Source of the DNA: Reichenbachiella versicolor
Lineage (GTDB): Bacteria; Bacteroidota; Bacteroidia; Cytophagales; Cyclobacteriaceae
Direction: 5' to 3'
DNA length: 64,000 bases
Assembly: GCF_003171675.1 (NCBI RefSeq)
Contig: NZ_QFZQ01000003.1
Location: forward strand, 1-64,000
Position 1 is the first letter of the stretch. Every line of letters begins with the position of its first letter. Positions 38,733 through 46,687 of this stretch are shown here, one piece after another. The notes beneath the pieces were generated by a model, which searched no databases, was not told the origin of the DNA, and saw only the letters and a list, made by a program, of their open reading frames with translations. Both the position numbers and the translations under genes were made by a program.

Positions 38733-39929
38733 ATGGAACAACAATTATCAGATAGAATCTTAAATATGGCAGAATCTGCCACTTTAGCCATGGCCGCAAA
38801 AGCGCGAGAATTCAAGGCTAAAGGAATAGACGTAATAAGTTTGAGTTTAGGGGAGCCAGATTTTAAGACTCCTAAGCACATTCAAGAAGGTGCTATCGAA
38901 GCGATCAATTCTGAAAAATACTTTGCATACCCTCCAGTAAATGGATATGCAGATTTGAGAGAAGCTATCTCTGAAAAATTTCAAAAGGAAAATGGTTTAA
39001 CATACTCTGCTGATCAAATTGTAGTATCTAACGGTGCTAAGCAGTCTTTGGCTAACATATTCTTGTCTACTATTAATCCAGGTGATGAAGTAATCGTATT
39101 GGCTCCATATTGGGTTACTTACACGGCGTTAGTTGAATTAGCAGAAGGGACACCAGTTATAGTAAGCGGTGGAATCGAAAATGACTTCAAAGCTACTGCT
39201 GAGCAGATCAAAGCAGCTATCACTCCTAAGACTAAGGCGTTGATTTTTTCTTCACCTTGTAACCCTACTGGGTCAGTCTTTACAAAAGAAGAATTAGAGG
39301 CTATTGCTGATGTATTGAGGCCAACTGATATTCTTGTCATTTCTGATGAAATATATGAGCATATCAACTTCTCTGGAGGTCATACTAGTTTTGGAGCTAT
39401 TGATGGAATGATTGATAGAACAGTCACTGTGAATGGTGTAGCCAAAGGTTTTGCAATGACTGGATGGAGAGTTGGATACATCGGTGCACCGACTAAGGTA
39501 GCTAAAGCTTGTAGTAAGATCCAAGGTCAACTGACTTCTGCGAACTGTTCGATCGCTCAAAGAGCAACTTATACTGCATTGACTACTTCTTTGGAGCCGA
39601 CTCAAAAAATGACGGAGGAATACGGTAGAAGAAGGGAATTGGTTTATGGACTACTTTCTGACATTCCTGGTTTCAAAGTAAATATGCCACAAGGTGCATT
39701 TTATTTCTTCCCAGACGTAAGTTCATTTTTTGGTAAATCTTATGAGGGAACTACAATTAGCAATGCCAGTGATTTCTGTTTATTTATGTTAGAAAATGCT
39801 CATGTATCTTTAGTTACTGGAGCGGCTTTTGGAGATCCAAACTGTTTGAGACTTTCTTATGCTGCATCCGAAGATGATTTAAGAACTGCCATAGCAAGCA
39901 TCAAAGAATGGGCAGCTAAACTTAGCTAA
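38733..39929 (+). CDS. Pyridoxal-phosphate-dependent aspartate aminotransferase (class I, Ib type)
   Basis: 398 residues. SLGEPDFKTPKHI and YPPVNGYADLREAI are near the N-terminus. SNGAKQSL contacts the cofactor, and SPCNPTG and ISDEIYE are conserved. The PLP-binding Lys lies in GVAKGFAMTGWRVGYI (~236), and the substrate-binding Arg in NCLRLSYA. It transfers the amino group between aspartate and 2-oxoglutarate. It is monocistronic, with a strong terminator. Confidence 0.94.
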   Translation: MEQQLSDRILNMAESATLAMAAKAREFKAKGIDVISLSLGEPDFKTPKHIQEGAIEAINSEKYFAYPPVNGYADLREAISEKFQKENGLTYSADQIVVSNGAKQSLANIFLSTINPGDEVIVLAPYWVTYTALVELAEGTPVIVSGGIENDFKATAEQIKAAITPKTKALIFSSPCNPTGSVFTKEELEAIADVLRPTDILVISDEIYEHINFSGGHTSFGAIDGMIDRTVTVNGVAKGFAMTGWRVGYIGAPTKVAKACSKIQGQLTSANCSIAQRATYTALTTSLEPTQKMTEEYGRRRELVYGLLSDIPGFKVNMPQGAFYFFPDVSSFFGKSYEGTTISNASDFCLFMLENAHVSLVTGAAFGDPNCLRLSYAASEDDLRTAIASIKEWAAKLS

Positions 39930-39952
39930 ATAGATCCCATTAAAATATAATT

Positions 39953-39986
39953 AACGGCTACTCATTAATTTGGGTAGCCGTTTTTT
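39953..39986. terminator. Terminator after the aminotransferase
   Basis: AACGGCTACTC pairs with GGGTAGCCGTT (one wobble) and is followed by six T. The opposite strand also has an AT-rich tail, so it may also serve the convergent small gene, whose stop lies in the T run. Confidence 0.9.
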
Positions 39987-40386
39987 ATTGATTGAATATA
40001 CCGAGTTTGGTGACCGTTTCTTCATTTTGTTCGTAGACCTGTCGTATGTCGTCCAGAGCATTCATCTCATATTTGACGTAGGCGTAGGTAAAGAATATTA
40101 TCACGAATAAAACAGAGAATCCTATCAAGAACCCTTTTTTACGATTGCGACTGATTTTTTTACTAATATTTAAATAAGCCTTGGAGAATTTCTTTATGAA
40201 TTTACCTACGACTGTGAAAGCTGGTACGAAAATAAAAATGGTCACCAGTATTTCTATTAATACAGCTATATAGTTGTCCGGAGGTAAGTATTTAAAGAGT
40301 GTCTTGAGAATGTATATTTTTAAGATAGCGGCAGTCAAAACCGAAATCGTCAAAATACCATACTTGTTGAGAGTTGTTAGCCGCAT
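39985..40386 (-). CDS. Small membrane protein of unknown function
   Basis: 133 residues with three predicted membrane helices (ILTISVLTAAILKIYIL, YIAVLIEILVTIFIFVPAF, FLIGFSVLFVIIFFTYAYV) separated by a basic loop (KKFSKAYLNISKKISRNRKK). A short acidic C-terminal tail follows. I recognise no family. It is divergent from the ECF sigma gene, with 183 bases between. Confidence 0.65.
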   Translation of the reverse strand: MRLTTLNKYGILTISVLTAAILKIYILKTLFKYLPPDNYIAVLIEILVTIFIFVPAFTVVGKFIKKFSKAYLNISKKISRNRKKGFLIGFSVLFVIIFFTYAYVKYEMNALDDIRQVYEQNEETVTKLGIFNQ

Positions 40387-40555
40387 TGAAGTAGATTCTT
40401 ATCGAGATAGAGAAAGAAGTTTACAATTTAAAATAACGGATAATTGATGGATGACATTGGTGTAGATTTTAGGGGATTTACGATGTCCTAAATCAGTCGC
40501 TAAAATAAGCATTCTCTGAAATCTATGAATTGCTTTTACAACGATCTGTCTTGAT

Positions 40556-40563
40556 TATATTTG
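40556..40563 (+). promoter_or_regulatory. -7 element directly before the ECF sigma gene
   Basis: TATATTTG fits TAnnTTTG and ends 6 bases before the ATG at 40570, predicting a leaderless or nearly leaderless mRNA. It also resembles a housekeeping rather than an ECF promoter. Confidence 0.5.
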
Positions 40564-40569
40564 GAATTC

Positions 40570-41157
40570 ATGACTAAAGATGAATCTCTCATAGAAGCTA
40601 TAGCTAGGCAAGAAAATAGTGCCTTGGCTATTTTATATGAGAGATATTCAAAAAAGGTCTACAATACAGCTATTAGCTATTTGCAAAACGCAGAAGATGC
40701 GGAAGAAGTGACTCAGGATGTTTTTACGACTATTTACCAAAAAGCCTCTAAATACAGGGGAGAGGCTAAAGTAAGTACATGGATATATCGTGTGACTGTC
40801 AACAAATCTTTGGATATGATCCGAAGAAAAAACAGTGAAAAACGAAAGGGTTTCTTTGTGTCTTTGTACAAAAAGGACTCTGGAGATTTAGCGTATGACC
40901 AGAGTACTTTTGATCATCCAGGAGTCAAATTAGAGCATAAAGAAAATGCTCAGCAGTTGTTTAAAGTAATAAACGAACTTCCTGATAAACAGAAGTCTGT
41001 GTTTATTCTCACTCAAGTAGAAGGATTACCTCAAGTTGAAGTAGCTGAGATCCTTAATACTACTCGAAAAGCAGTGGAATCAGTATTGGCAAGAGCCAAG
41101 CAAAACCTAAGAAAAAAATTAGAAAAATATTACCCTAATCGAGGGGATAATAATTAA
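40570..41157 (+). CDS. ECF-type RNA polymerase sigma factor (sigma-70 family)
   Basis: 195 residues from the ATG at 40570; a TTG three codons upstream would fall inside the -7 box. Region 2 is ILYERYSKKVYNTAISYLQNAEDAEEVTQDVFTTIY. Region 4 is LPDKQKSVFILTQVEGLPQVEVAEILNTTRKAVESVLARAKQ. It redirects RNA polymerase to stress or envelope genes when freed from an anti-sigma factor. The next two genes, 10 and 1 bases apart, encode a small membrane protein and a periplasmic sensor-like protein. Confidence 0.95.
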   Translation: MTKDESLIEAIARQENSALAILYERYSKKVYNTAISYLQNAEDAEEVTQDVFTTIYQKASKYRGEAKVSTWIYRVTVNKSLDMIRRKNSEKRKGFFVSLYKKDSGDLAYDQSTFDHPGVKLEHKENAQQLFKVINELPDKQKSVFILTQVEGLPQVEVAEILNTTRKAVESVLARAKQNLRKKLEKYYPNRGDNN

Positions 41158-41167
41158 CCTACGTCAT

Positions 41168-41434
41168 ATGAATATGGAGGAGTGGAAAAAAGACATAATG
41201 GGAAGTCTGGATGGGATTCAGAGAGCTGAACCTCCTGCGGATTTATTCGCTAAAATTCAAGATTCGATAGTACATTCAGAGGCGGTGAAGAAAATAAAAT
41301 GGCAGCTAGTTGCTGCTAGTGTAATTATTATCCTAGGATGTAATCTTTTTGTTGCCAAAGACTACTTGACCACCAAGAACCAACCTAAGCAAGAGTTACA
41401 ATTACCCTATTCATCAAATTTTAATATCTACTAA
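41168..41434 (+). CDS. Small single-pass membrane protein, candidate anti-sigma factor
   Basis: 88 residues: a ~38-residue acidic/amphipathic cytosolic N-terminus (EEWKKDIMGSLDGIQRAEPPADLFAKIQDSI), one transmembrane helix (LVAASVIIILGCNLFVA) and a short external tail. It lacks a zinc anti-sigma (ZAS) motif. By position and topology it resembles small anti-sigma factors such as CnrY (inference). Confidence 0.7.
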   Translation: MNMEEWKKDIMGSLDGIQRAEPPADLFAKIQDSIVHSEAVKKIKWQLVAASVIIILGCNLFVAKDYLTTKNQPKQELQLPYSSNFNIY

Positions 41435-41435
41435 A

Positions 41436-41960
41436 ATGAGAATTGATGCGTACTGGAAGGTGATGACTATTTTGCTGTTGTTGATCAATTGTTTTTTGAT
41501 TTTTCTACTGGTGAAGAATAAGCCAACCCAAGTCATGGTTGACTCTCCGGTGAGAGGAAAAGTGCCAGATGTAATCAGTGCAACTTTGAGATTCAATGAT
41601 GATCAGGTCAAAGAGTACCAGAAGTTGTCTCACGTTCATCATTTAGAAATGAGAAAAATAGGTCGTGAGCAATCAGAGGTTTTGAAGAAGTATTTTATGC
41701 AACTTCAAGGTGATAGCGCGGATGACCCTAACCCTGAAATATTCAATGAGTACAATCGACTAGAAGCTGAGAAACTTAGAAATGCCTATGATCACTTCGT
41801 TGATATTCGTAATATGTGCAATGAAGAACAGTTGAGGTATTATGAATTGGCATTGGAAGATATTCTTAAGCCTGTATTGTCAGGCAATAAGCCAAGACAC
41901 CCACCAATGCACCCTCCTGGAGGCCCAGGTCAAAGGATGCCTATGCATCCACCTCATTAA
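41436..41960 (+). CDS. Membrane-anchored periplasmic protein, CnrX/Spy-CpxP-like candidate metal or stress sensor
   Basis: One N-terminal membrane anchor (VMTILLLLINCFLIFLLV) is followed by an all-helical periplasmic part (residues ~50-150). Its long helices begin with LRFNDDQVKEYQKLSHVHHLEMRKI, as in the Spy/CpxP and CnrX group. The tail is rich in His, Pro, Met and Gly (HPPMHPPGG ... MPMHPPH), suited to binding Cu, Ni or Zn. It lies directly after the candidate anti-sigma gene (1-base gap), so it may relay a periplasmic metal signal to the sigma factor (inference). Confidence 0.7.
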   Translation: MRIDAYWKVMTILLLLINCFLIFLLVKNKPTQVMVDSPVRGKVPDVISATLRFNDDQVKEYQKLSHVHHLEMRKIGREQSEVLKKYFMQLQGDSADDPNPEIFNEYNRLEAEKLRNAYDHFVDIRNMCNEEQLRYYELALEDILKPVLSGNKPRHPPMHPPGGPGQRMPMHPPH

Positions 41961-41970
41961 AAATGAAGCT

Positions 41971-42072
41971 CCCCGACACTTGGGTCGGGGGAATTAGATC
42001 GAAAGGGTTATCGCCTAGCGATTAAAACAATAGGATACTATGAAAGGCTCGGTTAGATGACCGAGTTTTTTT
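41971..42072 (+). terminator. Three successive hairpins, the last an intrinsic terminator
   Basis: CCCCGAC/GTCGGGG (41971-41990), ATCGC/GCGAT (42010-42022) and CTCGGT/ACCGAG (42048-42065) with seven T after the last. The final hairpin ends the sigma operon. The first two add a structured 3' region or a small RNA. Confidence 0.8.
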
Positions 42073-42151
42073 ATTCAAGATAATTTATAAATCTAGAGAG
42101 GGGTGTTTAAGGGTATTGCGTCTAGAAGCGTATAAAACACATTATTCTTAA

Positions 42152-42457
42152 ATGAAAGTATCAGATTTTAAAATTCAAATAGCATTATATACCATAGTGA
42201 TCATGGTGGTAGGGGCGTTAGTGTTATCTACAAAAGTTAATAATACAGCATACGAAACTTCAAAAGCCCAAAGTATAGAGCACTCCAGTCAAATAGAAAC
42301 TATAAATCAAGATCCTGTTTTTGCGGAAGGCTATCAGTTACTGTCTCATCAAGTCTGGTACATCGCCTTTACTACTGCAGTCATGCTACTCATCACAGCT
42401 ATCGTGGTTGCACAGCGAAGAGGTTATTTAGTACGTGCCGTAGGAGTGTCAGATTAA
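42152..42457 (+). CDS. Small two-helix membrane protein
   Basis: 101 residues. Two hydrophobic helices (IALYTIVIMVVGALVLST and VWYIAFTTAVMLLITAIVVA) flank a ~45-residue polar loop. No family recognised. The 3' end overlaps the convergent desaturase stop by 4 bases. Confidence 0.6.
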   Translation: MKVSDFKIQIALYTIVIMVVGALVLSTKVNNTAYETSKAQSIEHSSQIETINQDPVFAEGYQLLSHQVWYIAFTTAVMLLITAIVVAQRRGYLVRAVGVSD

Positions 42458-43560
42458 GAGGCTTTTCCAAGCTTCTTCAGCATATGAGTATGCGCAGATA
42501 AAGACCCAAAGAAAGTATCAATAGACAGGTAAGGTAAATGAAATTCCTTAGCTGTCTTTTTCACTATTTTAGACAATGCTGGATAATGAACGTGACAGAT
42601 ATGAGGAAACAGATGATGCTCTATCTGGAAGTTCAAACCGCCACAGTACCAAGTTAGAACACTATTTCGGTTAGCGAAATTGACTGTGGTATACAGCTGA
42701 TGAACTAGCCATGAGTATTGTAGTTGACCTTCATTATTAGGGGCAGGAAAGACCACGTCTGACATCAAGTGAGCTGGCTGAAAGATAACTGCTAGCCCCA
42801 TGCCAGCAGCTAGGTGCATAATTAGGAATCCGAGAAATATTTCTCCACCCGTATAGCTGGTGAAATAGACTGGAACCCCAATGATATAGGTGTAGTATAG
42901 AACTTTACTTACTAAAAGAATTAAGTATTCCGAAGTGACACTTTGAGTGTGCTTTTTCAGTAGCCCTTCCTTAGTGTAGCGTATTATTTTACCAAAGTCC
43001 TTGAACGTCACCCAGAAAAATGTCCCTAATGCGTAGAAGAACCATGCATAGATAAACTGAAATCGATGAATAGGTTTTAAAGGTGAGTTAGGAGAGAATC
43101 TAAGGATAGCTTTGGGGTCAATATCTTCATCGTGACCTTCTACATTGGTATGCGTGTGGTGTTTTACATTATGCTGAATTCGCCAATTGAGGGCATTTCC
43201 GCCTACCAGATTCAGCGTGTATCCAAATATTTTATTGATAGTAGAGTTAGAAGAATAAGATCCATGAATAGCATCATGCATGACACTAAGACCAATACCT
43301 GCCATTCCTAGCCCCATTAAGACCATAAGGCCAATCGCTGACCAGCCAGAAGGTTGGAATAGTATGACTAGGATATAGGGAATAAAGAACCAAGCGAGCA
43401 TCAATACCGTCTTGAAGTACATCCCAAAGTTGCCATATTTAGATTTCCCTGTGGAGGTAAAATATTCGTTGACCCTTTTATTTAATGTACTTGCGAATTG
43501 TTTTGAATTAGGGTCATCATTATTGAATGAGAGTCTAAGCTCGTTTGTAGATGTAGACAT
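42454..43560 (-). CDS. Membrane fatty-acyl (acyl-CoA/acyl-lipid) desaturase
   Basis: The ATG at 43560 (MSTSTNELR) is chosen because the longer frame starts with a TTG inside the -7 box. The ~368-residue protein has the three histidine boxes of di-iron membrane desaturases: HDAIHG, HNVKHH and QIEHH (the last in the QxxHH form of front-end and linoleoyl-CoA-like desaturases). Four or more membrane helices surround them. There is no fused cytochrome b5, so it needs an external electron donor such as a ferredoxin reductase. It tunes membrane fluidity or makes unsaturated fatty acids. Confidence 0.92.
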   Translation of the reverse strand: MSTSTNELRLSFNNDDPNSKQFASTLNKRVNEYFTSTGKSKYGNFGMYFKTVLMLAWFFIPYILVILFQPSGWSAIGLMVLMGLGMAGIGLSVMHDAIHGSYSSNSTINKIFGYTLNLVGGNALNWRIQHNVKHHTHTNVEGHDEDIDPKAILRFSPNSPLKPIHRFQFIYAWFFYALGTFFWVTFKDFGKIIRYTKEGLLKKHTQSVTSEYLILLVSKVLYYTYIIGVPVYFTSYTGGEIFLGFLIMHLAAGMGLAVIFQPAHLMSDVVFPAPNNEGQLQYSWLVHQLYTTVNFANRNSVLTWYCGGLNFQIEHHLFPHICHVHYPALSKIVKKTAKEFHLPYLSIDTFFGSLSAHTHMLKKLGKAS

Positions 43561-43566
43561 GTGCGG

Positions 43567-43574
43567 CAAAGGTA
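43567..43574 (-). promoter_or_regulatory. -7 element of the desaturase promoter
   Basis: TACCTTTG on the minus strand fits TAnnTTTG. It ends 6 bases before the ATG at 43560, again predicting a near-leaderless mRNA. Confidence 0.55.
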
Positions 43575-43717
43575 TCCTTTTGCTGGAGAATCTTAGGAAA
43601 TAATGGAAATACTAAATAGAGATGATCAATTCATACATATGTTCATGAAAAGGGGATAGCTTAATCTAGAATATATAATGCACTAAGTTTGTTGTGCAAC
43701 TTAGATATCTTTTCTAT

Positions 43718-45145
43718 ATGAGCCCATTACTAGTATTCAGTGTCATAGGAGGCTATTTCTTGCTTCTGATGATCATAGCAAACTATACCACCAAAGGTTC
43801 CAATCAGGAATCATTTTTTACAGGCAATCGTCAGTCCCCTTGGTATGTAGTAGCTTTTGGTATGATAGGAGCATCTTTGTCTGGAGTGACATTCATCTCA
43901 GTACCAGGCGAAGTAGGAAATAGTAATTGGGCATATTTCCAGATGGTACTCGGGTACTTGCTCGGATACTTAGTCATCGCACAGGTACTACTACCGCTGT
44001 ATTATAGAATGAATTTGGTGTCAATATATCAATACTTGGATTCTCGATTCGGTAATACAACTTACAAGACTGGGGCAAGTTTCTTTTTACTCTCAAGGGT
44101 GATCGGAGCTGCATTTAGATTGTTCTTGGTGGCTACAGTATTGCAAGTCGCTTTCTTTGATGCCTTTAATATTCCTTTTGCAGTATCTGTTTTGGTAACT
44201 ATATCCTTGATTTGGCTTTACACTTTCAAAGGAGGAATCAAGACTATTGTGTGGACGGACACCTTACAGACTTTTTTTATGCTCTTGGCTGTAGGGATTA
44301 CGATCTGGATTATAGCCAAAGAACTGGATTATACTGCTGCTGAACTAATGTCTACGGTATGGAACAGTGACTATTCAGATATATTTATCTGGGATTGGAA
44401 AGCGCCAAGAAATTTCTTCAAACAGTTTTTTGCAGGAGCATTTATTGCCATTGTGATGACAGGTTTGGATCAGGATATGATGCAAAAAAATCTGACTTGC
44501 AGATCGATAGATGATGCTAAGAAAAATGTTTTTTGGTTCAGCGTAGTATTAGTTTTTGCCAATTTATTATTTCTTGCACTAGGTGTATTATTATATCAAT
44601 ATGGTCATACTAATCAGATCAATTTCAACGAAATCACTGATAAGTTATACCCTTATCTAGCAATGAATCATCTTGGACTGTTCGCTGGAGTAGTGTTTTT
44701 ATTAGGGGTAACGGCAGCGGCTTACTCTAGTGCAGATTCGGCCTTGACCGCTTTGACGACTTCTTTCTTTATTGACATCTTGGACAAAGACCCTGTGAAG
44801 TCAAGCCCTTCAGGTCGCAAGAAAGTTCATTTAATGTTTTCAGTGATCATCTTCTTGGTCATTATTTTGTTCGAAGCGATCAATGATGATAGTGTGATTA
44901 ATTCACTCTTCAAAATCGCAGGATATACTTATGGGCCATTACTGGGACTATATGCATTTGGTCTCTTTACCGACTTAAAAGTCAAAGACCAGTTTGTACC
45001 ATTGGTTTGTCTTTTAGCACCAGCATTCACGTATTTGATCAATGCCAATTCGGAAGCTTGGTTGGGAGGATACAAATTTGGATTTGAGCTGCTATTAGTC
45101 AATGGAGCTTTGACTTTCGCAGGATTATTTTTTATTCGAAAATAA
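43718..45145 (+). CDS. Sodium:solute symporter (SSF family)
   Basis: About 475 residues from the ATG at 43718, with some 13 hydrophobic helices. The SSF pattern is clear: FFTGNRQSPWYVVAFGMIGASLSGVTFISVPG, then SIYQYLDSRFG and GLDQDMMQKNLTCRSIDDAKKN, then GVTAAAYSSADSALTALTTSF near helix 9. The ligand cannot be told from sequence; the family moves sugars, amino acids, acyl or purine compounds with Na+. A GTG 24 bases upstream is a less likely start. Confidence 0.92.
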   Translation: MSPLLVFSVIGGYFLLLMIIANYTTKGSNQESFFTGNRQSPWYVVAFGMIGASLSGVTFISVPGEVGNSNWAYFQMVLGYLLGYLVIAQVLLPLYYRMNLVSIYQYLDSRFGNTTYKTGASFFLLSRVIGAAFRLFLVATVLQVAFFDAFNIPFAVSVLVTISLIWLYTFKGGIKTIVWTDTLQTFFMLLAVGITIWIIAKELDYTAAELMSTVWNSDYSDIFIWDWKAPRNFFKQFFAGAFIAIVMTGLDQDMMQKNLTCRSIDDAKKNVFWFSVVLVFANLLFLALGVLLYQYGHTNQINFNEITDKLYPYLAMNHLGLFAGVVFLLGVTAAAYSSADSALTALTTSFFIDILDKDPVKSSPSGRKKVHLMFSVIIFLVIILFEAINDDSVINSLFKIAGYTYGPLLGLYAFGLFTDLKVKDQFVPLVCLLAPAFTYLINANSEAWLGGYKFGFELLLVNGALTFAGLFFIRK

Positions 45146-45715
45146 GATTCTAGGTCAGTTCAAAACCAATTGTTGAATTGAACCAACTCATGTGCTTACC
45201 TTACCATTGTCTGTCCCTTATGCTTGACAGGTTCTTTCCCTTATGCTTACCAACACTTGGCAAGCATAAGGGACAAGTGTTGGAAAGGGAAAGAGGCAAT
45301 TTAGACTTACAGCATCATGTTCGTAAATCAAAAAAATGCATTATTTACTGCTACAAGAAGCAAGTATATGCGTCGACATCTTTACTCAAAATTTCTTGTC
45401 ACTGATATTCATCATGTTAAATAATAAATATTACTAAAGCGGTAAAAGTTATCAATTTACTAATGTCTGCTATTTGCGAATGAATGGATTGATCAGTAAT
45501 CTTGCATCAAGTCTAATGTGGACTTGACACCAATCTAAGCGGAATTATTTTTTAATCTGAAAATTTAAATAACCTGCTTATAACACACTTCTACTAGCCC
45601 CTTGTATTTATCGTAATTGCCTGACACTATTCCCTTCTTTTTGAGTCCTTAGGCATACTTTCGGTCGTATCATGGATCACTCGTAGCTGTGGTTGTGAGC
45701 TTAATATCACATCAC
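45146..45715. other. Intergenic region before the secreted-protein array
   Basis: 570 bases without a credible gene; the plus-strand frame at 45178-45405 has no family features and is a by-product of the repeats. It holds the nested palindromes at 45213-45292. Nearer the array there is only a weak -7-like TACTTTCG near 45657. Confidence 0.5.
45213..45292. repeat. Nested perfect palindromes with a direct repeat
   Basis: GTCCCTTATGCTTG (45213-45226) has a perfect inverse copy at 45261-45274. CCAACACTTG (45250-45259) has its inverse at 45274-45283. TTTCCC (45235-45240) has its inverse at 45287-45292. CCCTTATGCTT is directly repeated 23 bases apart (45215 and 45238). Alternative hairpins or a cruciform could form. 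No gene explains it. Confidence 0.85.
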
Positions 45716-46687
45716 ATGAAACACTTTTATACATTATTAATCGTCTTTTTATCCCTAGTCGCAAAATCGCAGGATAACAAAATAGGGCCAACTGGTTTTG
45801 TAGGAATTGGTATAACTAACCCTGAATCCAAACTACATGTAAGAAGCTTTAAACCAGGATCAAGTAATTCTGTTGCTACAATTAATGTAGATGGGGATAG
45901 ATGGGGTGTTGATGGAAGAGGACTCACGATCAGTGCCCGGAATATTACAGGTGAAGGTAACCCGTTTGGTGATAAAGCTAACTATGGTAAAGGCTTACTG
46001 TACATCGAAGGAGGACAGCAATGGAATGATGGTAATATCTGGAGATGGGATAGCAAGGCAATCAATGTAAATGACAAATTTGTAGTGCAAAACAGCGGCC
46101 GAACTGAATTGTGGGAACAATTACATGTCTATAAAACAGGTCCTAGTACAAATCAAGTTAATGTTACTATGGCTGAACTAAAGTTTACCGGATTTGACGG
46201 GTCGAGTAAAATTGCCGGTATGTATACAGGTACTAATAGAGGAAGCCTTCTTTTTTTTACGGAAGACGGTAAGGATAAATTTTTTGAGAGAATGAGAATC
46301 GACCACTTTGGAAGAGTAGGCATCGGAACTACTAACCCAGACGCTTTACTATCAGTCAATGGAACGATTCACTGTACAGATATCGAGACAAATGGTCAGG
46401 TTCACTGCGAAGAAGTACTAGTAGATACTAATGTAGATCAAGTTCCAGACTATGTCTTCGAAGAGGATTATGATCTACGCTCCTTAGAAGAAACTAAATC
46501 TTACATCCAAGCCAACAAGCACCTCCCAGAAGTACCCTCTGCGGTTGAAATGTCCGAGAATGGTATGAACCTGACAGAGATGAACTTACTACTTCTCAAG
46601 AAGATCGAGGAGCTGACGCTGCATGTGATCAGACAACAAGAAGAAATGTCTAAAATGAAAGTTGAACTTAACAAATTGAAACAATGA
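45716..46687 (+). CDS. Secreted fibre-like protein with shared C-terminal module (array member 1)
   Basis: The ATG at 45716 gives a signal peptide ending AKS-Q. The 323-residue protein starts with a VGIG-type beta segment (TGFVGIGITNPESKLHV) like phage tail-fibre beta-helices. A variable middle rich in Gly and aromatic residues follows. The C-terminal module (~105 residues) runs from VGIGTTNPDALLSVNGTIHC through VPDYVFEEDYDLRSLEE to MNLTEMNLLLLKKIEELTL. The last ~35 residues form a coiled coil. The DYVFEEDY...HLPEVPSA pattern is frequent in Bacteroidota secreted proteins of unknown role. It overlaps the next gene by 4 bases (ATGA). Confidence 0.8.
   Translation: MKHFYTLLIVFLSLVAKSQDNKIGPTGFVGIGITNPESKLHVRSFKPGSSNSVATINVDGDRWGVDGRGLTISARNITGEGNPFGDKANYGKGLLYIEGGQQWNDGNIWRWDSKAINVNDKFVVQNSGRTELWEQLHVYKTGPSTNQVNVTMAELKFTGFDGSSKIAGMYTGTNRGSLLFFTEDGKDKFFERMRIDHFGRVGIGTTNPDALLSVNGTIHCTDIETNGQVHCEEVLVDTNVDQVPDYVFEEDYDLRSLEETKSYIQANKHLPEVPSAVEMSENGMNLTEMNLLLLKKIEELTLHVIRQQEEMSKMKVELNKLKQ

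Noticed and set aside
45213-45292. Integron attC site
   Set aside because: The palindromes lack the RYYYAAC/GTTRRRY core sites and no integrase is near.
45178-45405. 75-codon frame over the palindromes
   Set aside because: Its sequence follows the palindromic repeats; no signal, domain or plausible start context.
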